Shown here in pieces: positions 1-8,063 of a DNA stretch of 20,942 nt (the first letter of the stretch is position 1; every line of letters starts with the position of its first letter). The notes under the pieces were generated by a model, which saw only the letters and a program-made list of their open reading frames with translations, was not told the DNA's origin and made no database searches. Source of the stretch: Acidobacteriota bacterium (GTDB lineage Bacteria; Acidobacteriota; Terriglobia; Terriglobales; Acidobacteriaceae); the NCBI GenBank assembly GCA_021851465.1, contig JAJZDL010000021.1, positions 1-20,942 of the forward strand. The letters are read 5' to 3'. A program made the translations under genes and the position numbers.

Positions 1-81
1 GTAGGGCGAGCCGAACTGGCTGGCCTCATAGCGAGCAAAGAAGATTACGCGTCGTGCCTTCTCTGTGTAGCGTTCAAACAT
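1..81 (-). CDS. clpC: ClpC-type AAA+ chaperone, N-terminal 27 codons (partial)
   Basis: Reading the minus strand from the ATG at 81 gives an open frame to the window edge that begins MFERYTEKARRVIFFARYEA. This is the characteristic start of ClpC, the Hsp100 unfoldase that feeds substrates to the ClpP protease; these residues form the first helices of the N-terminal Clp repeat domain that binds adaptors and substrates. A GAAGGGA ribosome-binding sequence lies just upstream of the ATG. The remaining roughly 800 residues, with both ATPase modules, are outside the window. The 281-nt spacer before it holds a strong inverted repeat and separates it from lolD. ClpB and ClpA start differently, so ClpC is preferred, although only 27 residues are visible. 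Confidence 0.85.
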   Translation of the reverse strand, partial: MFERYTEKARRVIFFARYEASQFGSPY

Positions 82-362
82 AGTTTCCCTTCAAGCCGCG
101 GCCACTGCACCTGCTGGAGGCGCGATGCAGCACCATTGGTCGAACCGTCTCCGCGCCAGTGGGCCGCGGAGACCTTTCAGGAGGCCCCACACTGGACAAC
201 CCCAGAGAGAGAACCGCCATCCTACGCCTACCAGTGTAGCCGTTGCGCACACAATACAACATCACCCGAAGGTCCGGCTACCGCACCGTAGGCGTCATCG
301 TTCCCGATTTAGATGCAGCGGATGCGCGGCTCGCACCAAGATCGGTGCAGGCTAGCCGGGGA
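82..362. other. Non-coding spacer between lolD and clpC
   Basis: No convincing gene is present; the short open frames here are not supported by any recognisable protein. The spacer must hold the 3' end of the lol transcript and the leader of clpC, both on the minus strand. It contains a perfect 9-bp inverted repeat at 147-173 and a second arm pair, ACACTGG with CCAGTGT, flanking about 190-235. I could not recognise a CIRCE element or a CtsR-type operator. Weak -10-like words exist on the minus strand, but none has a well-placed -35. Confidence 0.6.
147..173 (-). promoter_or_regulatory. Perfect 9-bp hairpin in clpC leader / lol 3' region
   Basis: GTCTCCGCG at 147-155 pairs exactly with CGCGGAGAC at 165-173 across a 9-nt loop. 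It lies 66 nt before the clpC start on the minus strand and about 190 nt after the lolD stop. Neither strand has a U-run after the stem, so it does not look like a normal intrinsic terminator. A structured clpC leader or a processing/stability hairpin for the lol mRNA are both possible. Confidence 0.45.
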
Positions 363-1124
363 CTATCTGGCTGCGACCGCCTCCAGCAGGCCGTTCCGCA
401 GACGCAGCACCCGGTCGCAGCGCAGCGCAAACTCCAGATTGTGCGTGACCAAGACGCTGGTGAGTCGATGCTGGCGGTGCAGTGTTTGGATCAGGGAGAA
501 GATGGCCTCGGCGGTGTTGCCGTCGAGGTCGCCGGTGGGTTCATCGGCCAGGAGGAGCTTTGGGCGGGCGACGAGCGCACGGGCGAGGCTGACGCGCTGC
601 TGCTCGCCTCCGCTGAGTTCGCCGGAGCGGTGGTCGGCGCGTGGCGCGAGGCCGACTTCATCGAGCCAGAGGCTGGCTTGCTGGAGGGCCTCGGAGCGCC
701 GGAGGCCGCGGGCCAGCAGCGGCATGGCGACGTTCTCCAGCGCGGTGAACTCCGGCAGAAGATAGTGGAACTGCCAGACGTAGCCGACGTCGCGGTTGCG
801 GAACTCGGCGGCCTGGCGGGGGCTGAGGCGGCTGAGGTTGGTGTCGCCGAGCCAGACATCGCCCGCCGATGGGCGGTCGAGGGCGGCGAGGAGATGGAGG
901 AGGGAACTCTTGCCGGTGCCGCTCTCGCCGACGATGGCGACCATCTCGCCCGTGGCGATGGAGAGATCGAGGTTGCGGAAGAGAACGACCTCGCCGGGCG
1001 AGATTGCATTGACGCCGGATGAGGCGACCGCCGGATAGATTTTAGCGAGGCCGACCGCGCGCAGCATCGCCGGGGCGGCGGACTCTGAGAGTGTATCGAC
1101 GGTACGACCGGAAAGATCACTCAT
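363..1124 (-). CDS. lolD: Lipoprotein-releasing ABC transporter ATP-binding subunit LolD
   Basis: The 253-residue protein is an ABC ATPase of the LolD/MacB group. With its membrane partner it would use ATP to extract outer-membrane lipoproteins from the inner membrane and pass them to the periplasmic carrier LolA. Visible motifs are Walker A GESGTGKS (66-73), Q-loop Gln118, signature LSGGEQ (170-175), Walker B with DEPTGDLD (194-201) and H-loop His228. An insertion of about ten residues (around 33-45) lies between the KIYPA segment and the first strand of the catalytic core. The start MSDLSG is preferred over an upstream ATG at 1226 because it overlaps the lolC/E stop by 8 nt, a usual sign of translational coupling, and because the upstream extension is low-complexity sequence. 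MacB-type exporters are an alternative, but the partner gene argues for Lol. Confidence 0.9.
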   Translation of the reverse strand: MSDLSGRTVDTLSESAAPAMLRAVGLAKIYPAVASSGVNAISPGEVVLFRNLDLSIATGEMVAIVGESGTGKSSLLHLLAALDRPSAGDVWLGDTNLSRLSPRQAAEFRNRDVGYVWQFHYLLPEFTALENVAMPLLARGLRRSEALQQASLWLDEVGLAPRADHRSGELSGGEQQRVSLARALVARPKLLLADEPTGDLDGNTAEAIFSLIQTLHRQHRLTSVLVTHNLEFALRCDRVLRLRNGLLEAVAAR

Positions 1125-2355
1125 AGCGCAGGGCCTCGGCGGGGAGGATCTTGGCGGCGCTGCCGCTGGGGTAGAGGGTGGCGAGGAGGCTGACGCCGAG
1201 CGAGACGGCGGAAACATACAACGCATCGATGAGGCGCGGAGCGAAGGGCAGGTAGTCGATGGAGTAGACCGATGCGTCGAGGTGAATAAAGCGATAGTGG
1301 CCGCCCAGCCAACTGAGGCCGTAGCCGAGGACGAGTCCGAGCGCGGTGCCGATGAGCGAGATGAGCAGGCCTTGCAGAAGGAAGATGCGGCGGACCTGGT
1401 CGATGCGCACGCCGAAGCCCATCATTACGGCGATGTCTCGCGTCTTCTCCATCACCATCATGGTGAGGGCGATGAGGATGTTGAGGGCGGCGACGCAGAC
1501 GATGAGCGCGAGGACGATGACGGTGACGGCCTGTTCGAGGCGCAGGGCGCGGAAGAGCTCGCGGTTCTGTTCCATCCAGTTGGTCGATTCGTAGCCGGGG
1601 CCGGCGGCGTGCTCGATCTCGCGCCCGATGGCGTCTGCGCGGAACATGTCGTCCACCTTGAAGTTGATGGCGGAGACGAGGTCGGGCTCGGAGAAGAGAC
1701 GCTGCGCATCGGCCAGGCGGATGAAGGCGTAGCTGGAATCGTACTGGTAGAAGCCGGAGTTGAATATCCCCGCGACCTGGTAGCGCTGGTACTTGGGGAC
1801 GAGGCCGAGCGGGGTGAGCTCGCCCTGCGGACTGGTGACGAGGACGGTGTCGCCGACCTCCGCTCCGAGGGTCTGGGCGAGGTCCTGGCCGATGACGATG
1901 GGCGGCGTGGATAGCATTGGCGACGCCACCGGTTCCAGGCCCGACGCGCTGCCCTGCCGCACGTTGGGCAGGATGTCTGAGACGGTGTTTTCGTCTGCCG
2001 GGACGATGCCCTGGATGAGCGCGCCGCCGCTGTGCGCATTGCGGGAGATGAGAACTTCTTCGTAGAGCACTGGGGCCGCTGCGGCGACATGGGGCAGAGA
2101 GCGCAGGCGCGCCAGCAGGGGGCGCCAGTCGCTGATGCCGTCGCCGGCCACGCGCATCAGCATAACGTGCGCGGAGGAGCCGACGAGCTTCTGCTGCAGG
2201 TCGCGGCGCATTCCGTTGGTGATGGCCAGCGCGATGATGAGCGAGGCGACGCCCGCCGCTACGCCGACGACGGAGATCGCGGTGACGGCACCGACCACGG
2301 CCTGACGCCGCTTGGCCCGGAGATACCGCGCGGCGATGAAGAGTTCAAAACGCAT
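1117..2355 (-). CDS. Lipoprotein-releasing system permease, LolC/LolE family
   Basis: The 412-residue inner-membrane protein has the LolC/E layout. An N-terminal MRFELFIAARYLRAK segment is followed by a first transmembrane helix (about 20-45), a large periplasmic domain (about 46-270) and three C-terminal FtsX-type helices (near 275-300, 325-350 and 375-395). It ends with the family's LYPSGSAAKILPAEALRYE tail. It forms the channel half of the lipoprotein-release ABC transporter with LolD. Only one such gene is present beside lolD, so a homodimeric LolF-like complex is more likely than the LolC-LolE heterodimer of E. coli; this is inference from gene content in the window. It is the only complete gene here that stops with TGA, and that stop overlaps the lolD start. 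Confidence 0.9.
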   Translation of the reverse strand: MRFELFIAARYLRAKRRQAVVGAVTAISVVGVAAGVASLIIALAITNGMRRDLQQKLVGSSAHVMLMRVAGDGISDWRPLLARLRSLPHVAAAAPVLYEEVLISRNAHSGGALIQGIVPADENTVSDILPNVRQGSASGLEPVASPMLSTPPIVIGQDLAQTLGAEVGDTVLVTSPQGELTPLGLVPKYQRYQVAGIFNSGFYQYDSSYAFIRLADAQRLFSEPDLVSAINFKVDDMFRADAIGREIEHAAGPGYESTNWMEQNRELFRALRLEQAVTVIVLALIVCVAALNILIALTMMVMEKTRDIAVMMGFGVRIDQVRRIFLLQGLLISLIGTALGLVLGYGLSWLGGHYRFIHLDASVYSIDYLPFAPRLIDALYVSAVSLGVSLLATLYPSGSAAKILPAEALRYE

Positions 2356-2369
2356 CCGGCATCCAGCCT

Positions 2370-2398
2370 ACTATGCCAGCGTTGCGCAACGCAGTCCA
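2370..2398 (-). promoter_or_regulatory. Candidate lol operon promoter containing a 14-bp palindrome
   Basis: On the minus strand, TGGACT (plus 2393-2398) and CATAGT (plus 2370-2375) are spaced 17 bp apart, each matching four of six sigma-70 consensus bases. The spacer contains the perfect palindrome GCGTTGCGCAACGC (2379-2392). A start about 7 nt past the -10 would leave a leader of only a few nucleotides before the ATG at 2355. The palindrome between the two boxes is a plausible operator. The promoter call itself rests on weak boxes. Confidence 0.35.
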
Positions 2399-2547
2399 TC
2401 GCCCTGGCGGCGAAGGCGATTACATTTGTATGGTCTTTGAAGGGCGAGGAGGGTTGGTTCCTGAGCCGTGAGCTTGGGAGCCGTAAGCCGGCAGCTTAAA
2501 CAACTCCGATTTGAGATTGAAGGGCGCACTCTTCGGGGCCGCTAAAA

Positions 2548-2585
2548 CTACGCGACTCGCATTCGACTACGCGACTCGCATTCGA
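2548..2585. repeat. Perfect 19-bp tandem duplication
   Basis: CTACGCGACTCGCATTCGA occurs at 2548-2566 and again immediately at 2567-2585 without mismatch. It lies in the non-coding region between the lol and str operons. The unit length is not a multiple of three and no reading frame crosses it convincingly, so it looks like a recent local slippage or duplication event. Confidence 0.9.
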
Positions 2586-2610
2586 CGCGGAAACAACGAG
2601 GGAATACGGG

Positions 2611-2636
2611 GATTCTTCGCTGCGCTCAGAATGACA
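2611..2636. repeat. Copy of a dispersed TTCGCTGCGCTCAGAATGACA-type repeat
   Basis: The segment contains CGCTGCGCTCAGAATGACA, an imperfect dyad whose outer arms ATTCT and AGAAT (about 2612-2632) can pair. From memory, near-identical words recur in intergenic DNA of Acidobacteria and several other phyla, so this is probably one copy of a REP-like family. Only one copy is in this window, so the repeat status rests on recall. Confidence 0.5.
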
Positions 2637-2862
2637 ATTCATAGGTTATCGATGCATAGGGCAGTTGCTGAACAGATTCTTTGCATCCTGGGTCGCAATC
2701 GCTTGGCCCCTGGGGACGCGCGCAGCGGAGACTTCCGAATGCGATTGCCCGGATCATCGATGGGCGATGCTTGACCGGACGCCGCTTGCTTGGTAAGGTT
2801 AGTAGGTTCCGCGTAAATCGGGGACCCGCAAGCGCGCAGGTTGCGTGGGAGCGGATGGTGTG

Positions 2863-2943
2863 TTGGGCAGACGAGTTGGGCAGAGCCGGAGGCGATGTTT
2901 CGGCGATTGTTGGGAGCATCTCAGCGTGCTGGGGGCATCTCAG
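2863..2943. repeat. Clustered direct repeats upstream of the candidate str promoter
   Basis: TTGGGCAGA occurs at 2863-2871 and 2876-2884, a 13-bp period. GGGAGCATCTCAG (2912-2924) is followed by GGGGGCATCTCAG (2931-2943), 12 of 13 bases identical with a 19-bp period. A further TTGGGCA at 2950-2956 overlaps the candidate -35 element. The regular spacing next to the promoter suggests protein-binding sites, but no factor can be named. Confidence 0.5.
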
Positions 2944-2949
2944 GGATAG

Positions 2950-2996
2950 TTGGGCACAAACCGGCGGTTTGCGATACACTGTACAGGCAATACATT
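2950..2996 (+). promoter_or_regulatory. Candidate str operon promoter with palindrome
   Basis: Two overlapping sigma-70-like arrangements can be drawn: TTGGGC (2950-2955) with GATACA/TACACT (2973-2980), and TTGCGA (2969-2974) with TACATT (2991-2996) at 16-bp spacing. The palindrome CAAACCGGCGGTTTG (2957-2971) sits between the first pair of boxes. Use of this promoter would give an rpsL leader of about 450 nt. The boxes are imperfect and a promoter nearer rpsL cannot be excluded. Confidence 0.3.
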
Positions 2997-3386
2997 CGCA
3001 GGGTTCATGCAGAGAAGATATGGCATGGGCCGGAGAGTCTGCGAAGCAGCATCCTCGCAATCGTACCTGCGACACCCTCCACCCTGGGCTTGGGAGACAC
3101 AAGTCTGGGATCCAAAGTGGATGGGCTATGCGGGGCGGAACAGCGAAACGGAGCCAACTCCATCTTCCGGCAAGGGCCGCTTGTAGAGGGCGGGAAGCAA
3201 GGGACGCTCGGCCACCGTCGACTGTTGTTCGTCTGATTTGAGTGTTGCAGACGGGAAGCAAGGAAAATCTTCGCGCGAGGCACTTCAGTGTCCTCACATA
3301 TTTGTGCGTATGCGCACGAAGATGGCAGGAGCGCGAACCGTGTATCTGCGTGGTTGTTTGCGTGGGTTGCGCATGGGTTGGATTGG

Positions 3387-3410
3387 CCTTCGGCGGCGCT
3401 GTGCCGGAGG
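3387..3410 (+). promoter_or_regulatory. Leader hairpin before rpsL
   Basis: CCTTCGGC (3387-3394) pairs with GCCGGAGG (3403-3410), eight pairs including one G-U, across an 8-nt loop. It ends 50 nt before the rpsL GTG and has no U-tract, so it is more likely a leader structure than a terminator. Confidence 0.4.
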
Positions 3411-3460
3411 GCGTTGAGTGGAAGTTGAGTTGAAGATGAGTTGTATCTGAAGGAGATCGA

Positions 3461-3847
<387 letters not shown>

Positions 3848-3848
3848 G

Positions 3849-3875
3849 GCGGAAGCGAGTTTCACCGCTTGCCGC
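3849..3875 (+). promoter_or_regulatory. Hairpin immediately after the rpsL stop
   Basis: GCGGAAGCG (3849-3857) pairs with CGCTT-G-CCGC (3866-3875): nine pairs with one bulged G and an 8-nt loop. It begins one base after the rpsL stop codon. No U-run follows, so read-through into rpsG is expected. In E. coli the rpsL-rpsG gap carries the S7 autoregulatory site; whether this hairpin has that role is inference. Confidence 0.5.
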
Positions 3876-3942
3876 GGGATGAAAGACGGCGTGTTGTGCA
3901 ACGACAGGCGGTGCGCCGTGGAACGACAAACAGATGTTGAAG

Positions 3943-3971
3943 CTCAGCGCGTGAGATGTCACCGGGCTGAG
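3943..3971 (+). promoter_or_regulatory. Bipartite hairpin upstream of rpsG
   Basis: CTCAGC (3943-3948) pairs with GCTGAG (3966-3971). Inside it, after a G-G mismatch, C-G and GTG/CAC pairs close a 6-nt AGATGT loop, leaving one bulged C. It ends 22 nt before the rpsG ATG, a suitable position for translational control by S7, but binding cannot be shown from sequence. Confidence 0.4.
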
Positions 3972-3993
3972 GGAAGACGAGAAGAGAGAGAAG

Positions 3994-4464
3994 ATGCCGA
4001 GAAAAGGTTTTATTGCGAAGCGTGAAGTTGCTCCCGACCCGGTGTACGGTTCGACGCTGGTGACAAAGTTCGTCAACTCGATGATGTGGGGCGGCAAGAA
4101 GTCGACCGCGCAGGGGATCTTCTACACGGCGATGACGAACCTGGAGCAGAAGGGCGGCGACGAGGCCCTGAAGCTGTTCAAGAAGGCGATCGAGAACTGC
4201 AAGCCGCTGCTGGAAGTGAAGAGCCGTCGCGTTGGCGGCGCGAACTATCAGGTGCCGATTGAGGTGTTGCCGGAGCGGCGGACATCTCTTGCGATCCGCT
4301 GGATTGTGACCTATGGCCGCGCGCGCGGCGAGAAGGGCATGGTGGAGAAGTTGACTGCCGAGTTGCTGGACGCGGCCAACGGGCGCGGCGCGGCGATGAA
4401 GAAGAAGGAAGATGTTCACCGCATGGCCGAGGCCAACAAGGCATTCGCACACTACCGCTGGTAG
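3994..4464 (+). CDS. rpsG: 30S ribosomal protein S7
   Basis: The 156-residue protein matches bacterial S7 in length and start (MPRKGFIAKREVAPDPVYGS). S7 nucleates assembly of the 30S head by binding the 3' domain of 16S rRNA and lies near the E-site and mRNA exit. Conserved segments are GGKKSTAQGIFYTA (33-46), PLLEVKSRRVGGANYQVP (about 70-87) and the C-terminal EANKAFAHYRW. A purine-rich stretch ending GAGAAG immediately before the ATG serves as the ribosome-binding site. In E. coli S7 represses its own operon at the rpsL-rpsG junction; the 146-nt junction here is long and structured, consistent with but not proof of similar control. Confidence 0.98.
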   Translation: MPRKGFIAKREVAPDPVYGSTLVTKFVNSMMWGGKKSTAQGIFYTAMTNLEQKGGDEALKLFKKAIENCKPLLEVKSRRVGGANYQVPIEVLPERRTSLAIRWIVTYGRARGEKGMVEKLTAELLDAANGRGAAMKKKEDVHRMAEANKAFAHYRW

Positions 4465-4475
4465 TGCGGGGACGA

Positions 4476-4496
4476 GGGAGCAGGGAACAGGGAAAG
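4476..4496 (+). repeat. Degenerate heptad repeat (GGGAGCA-like) in rpsG-fusA spacer
   Basis: Three consecutive heptads read GGGAGCA, GGGAACA and GGGAAAG. The same GGGAGCA unit recurs in tandem in the tuf-rpsJ spacer at 7943-7956. They resemble the short tandemly repeated heptanucleotides known from cyanobacteria, from established knowledge of those repeats rather than any comparison made here. Confidence 0.6.
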
Positions 4497-4531
4497 GCAA
4501 CCTGGCCTGCTTGAGACGAGTTTGAATGACC

Positions 4532-4547
4532 GCAAGGCGAGCCTTGC
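4532..4547 (+). promoter_or_regulatory. 6-bp tetraloop hairpin upstream of fusA
   Basis: GCAAGG (4532-4537) pairs perfectly with CCTTGC (4542-4547) around the tetraloop CGAG. It ends 19 nt before the fusA GTG, close to the ribosome-binding region. There is no U-tract after it. Confidence 0.4.
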
Positions 4548-4566
4548 AGAGTGAGAGATCGAGACC

Positions 4567-6666
<2,100 letters not shown>

Positions 6667-6681
6667 ACGGGCAACAGAGTC

Positions 6682-6704
6682 GCGCTGGCCCGCATGACCG
6701 GCGC
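6682..6704 (+). promoter_or_regulatory. Hairpin in fusA-tuf spacer
   Basis: GCGCTGG (6682-6688) pairs with CCGGCGC (6698-6704), seven pairs including one U-G, with a 9-nt loop. It begins 15 nt after the fusA stop and lacks a U-tract. Confidence 0.35.
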
Positions 6705-6749
6705 ACAGGATTGGCAGACAACGAAGCGGAAGGACACGGAGATACAGTC

Positions 6750-7937
6750 ATGGGCAAGGAAAAGTTTGATCGGTCGAAGCCACATGTGAACGTTGGGACG
6801 ATCGGGCACATCGACCACGGCAAGACGACGCTGACGGCGGCGATCACGAAGGTACTGTCGAAGCACAACCCGAAGAACTCATTTCGCTCGTTCGATTCGA
6901 TCGACAACGCGCCGGAAGAGCGGGAGCGCGGCATTACGATTGCGACGGCGCATGTGGAGTACGAGACGGCGAACCGCCACTACGCGCATGTGGATTGTCC
7001 TGGGCACGCGGACTACATCAAGAACATGATCACGGGCGCTGCGCAGATGGACGGGGCGATCCTGGTGGTTGCGGCGACCGACGGGCCGATGCCGCAGACC
7101 AAGGAGCATGTGTTGCTGGCGCGGCAGGTTGGGGTTCCGTACATTGTGGTGTTTTTGAACAAGTGCGACGCGGTGGAGGATCCGGAGCTGATCGAGCTGG
7201 TGGAGATGGAGGTGCGCGAGCTGTTGTCGAAGTACGATTATCCGGGCGACGACACTCCGATCATTCGCGGCTCCGCGCTGGGCGCGTTGAACGGCGAGGC
7301 GAAGTGGGAGGCGAAGATCGACGAGCTGATGGAGGCGGTGGACAAGTTCATTCCGCAGCCGACGCGGGCGCTGGATCTTCCGTTCCTGATGCCGATCGAG
7401 GACATCTTCTCGATCTCGGGCCGGGGCACGGTGGTGACCGGGCGCATCGAGCGGGGCAAGGTGAAGGTGGGCGAGGCGTGCGAGATTGTGGGCTTCCGCG
7501 AGACGCAGCAGACGGTGTGCACGGGCGTGGAGATGTTCAAGAAGCAGTTGGACGAGGGCCTGGCGGGCGACAACGCGGGGCTGCTGCTTCGCGGCATTGC
7601 GAAGGAAGATGTGGAGCGCGGCATGGTGATGGCCAAGCCTGGTTCGATCACGCCGCACACCAACTTCAAGGGCGAGGTGTATGTGTTGAGCAAGGAGGAG
7701 GGCGGGCGGCACACTCCGTTCTTCGACGGCTACCGTCCGCAGTTCTACTTCCGGACGACGGACGTGACCGGCTCGGCGAAGCTGCCTGCGGGCACCGAGA
7801 TGGTGATGCCGGGGGACAACGTTCAGTTGGAGGTGACGCTGCACACTCCGGTGGCCATGGAGAAGGGGCTGCGGTTTGCCATCCGCGAGGGCGGCAGGAC
7901 GGTCGGCGCGGGCACCATCAGCGAGATCATCAAGTAA
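6750..7937 (+). CDS. tuf: Elongation factor Tu
   Basis: The 395-residue protein is EF-Tu, the GTPase that delivers aminoacyl-tRNA to the ribosomal A site. G-domain motifs are GHIDHGKT (19-26), RGIT (60-63), DCPGH (82-86, with catalytic His86) and NKCD (137-140). The other two beta-barrel domains follow, ending AGTISEIIK. Translation is assigned to ATG 6750, giving MGKEKFDRSKPHVNVGTIGH, because GGAG lies 8 nt upstream and the length fits the family. An in-frame TTG at 6711 would add 13 residues with no family support. It is the last str-type gene; rpsJ follows after 126 nt, so S10-group genes probably share the transcript. A second tuf copy elsewhere cannot be judged. Confidence 0.98.
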   Translation: MGKEKFDRSKPHVNVGTIGHIDHGKTTLTAAITKVLSKHNPKNSFRSFDSIDNAPEERERGITIATAHVEYETANRHYAHVDCPGHADYIKNMITGAAQMDGAILVVAATDGPMPQTKEHVLLARQVGVPYIVVFLNKCDAVEDPELIELVEMEVRELLSKYDYPGDDTPIIRGSALGALNGEAKWEAKIDELMEAVDKFIPQPTRALDLPFLMPIEDIFSISGRGTVVTGRIERGKVKVGEACEIVGFRETQQTVCTGVEMFKKQLDEGLAGDNAGLLLRGIAKEDVERGMVMAKPGSITPHTNFKGEVYVLSKEEGGRHTPFFDGYRPQFYFRTTDVTGSAKLPAGTEMVMPGDNVQLEVTLHTPVAMEKGLRFAIREGGRTVGAGTISEIIK

Positions 7938-7957
7938 GGGCAGGGAGCAGGGAGCAG
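7938..7957 (+). repeat. Tandem GGGAGCA heptads in tuf-rpsJ spacer
   Basis: Directly after the tuf stop, a partial GGGCA unit is followed by two exact GGGAGCA heptads at 7943-7949 and 7950-7956. The unit matches the array at 4476-4496 in the rpsG-fusA spacer. Confidence 0.6.
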
Positions 7958-7974
7958 TTCAAGACGAACGAGGG

Positions 7975-8007
7975 CCGGCGGCCGGTGTAGAAGTTCATCG
8001 CCGCCGG
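7975..8007 (+). promoter_or_regulatory. GC-rich 8-bp hairpin upstream of rpsJ
   Basis: CCGGCGGC (7975-7982) pairs perfectly with GCCGCCGG (8000-8007), extendable by two G-U pairs, around a 17-nt loop. With the tetraloop hairpin at 8031-8044 it forms a two-hairpin leader before the S10 gene group. In E. coli the S10 leader is the L4 control site; the comparison is positional only. Confidence 0.5.
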
Positions 8008-8030
8008 TTACTCCAAACGATCTTTGAGGG

Positions 8031-8044
8031 GTCTCGCAAGAGAC
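8031..8044 (+). promoter_or_regulatory. GNRA tetraloop hairpin 19 nt before rpsJ
   Basis: GTCTC-GCAA-GAGAC is a perfect 5-bp stem capped by a GNRA tetraloop. It ends 19 nt upstream of the rpsJ ATG. GNRA loops are stable and often make RNA or protein contacts. A second GNRA hairpin of the same size precedes rplE. Confidence 0.45.
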
Positions 8045-8063
8045 AAGAGAAGAGAGACACACG

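Larger units (their letters stand above)
2356..3460. other. 1.1-kb non-coding region between divergent lol and str operons
   Basis: Several overlapping frames are open here on both strands, but none resembles a protein, has a good ribosome-binding site or stands out from the others, so I treat the region as non-coding. It holds control regions for both divergent operons, a 19-bp tandem duplication, a dispersed repeat, two pairs of direct repeats before a candidate str promoter near 2950-2996, a repeated 12-mer (CGGGAAGCAAGG at 3191-3202 and 3252-3263) and a hairpin at 3387-3410. No tRNA, SRP RNA, tmRNA or RNase P RNA was recognised. Confidence 0.65.

Noticed and set aside
137..146. GGTTCGACC on the minus strand, resembling a tRNA T-loop
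   Set aside because: The flanking bases do not form a 5-bp T-stem, and no acceptor or anticodon arm can be drawn.
243..1022. 259-codon plus-strand open frame opposite lolD
   Set aside because: Antisense to the conserved ABC ATPase; its acidic Glu/Ala/Gly composition is a shadow of the lolD codons.
2626..3297. Open frames of 223 codons (minus) and 186 codons (plus, 2681-3241) in the lol-str spacer
   Set aside because: Several overlapping frames are open at once, none resembles a known protein, codon use is unlike the neighbours and ribosome-binding sites are poor.
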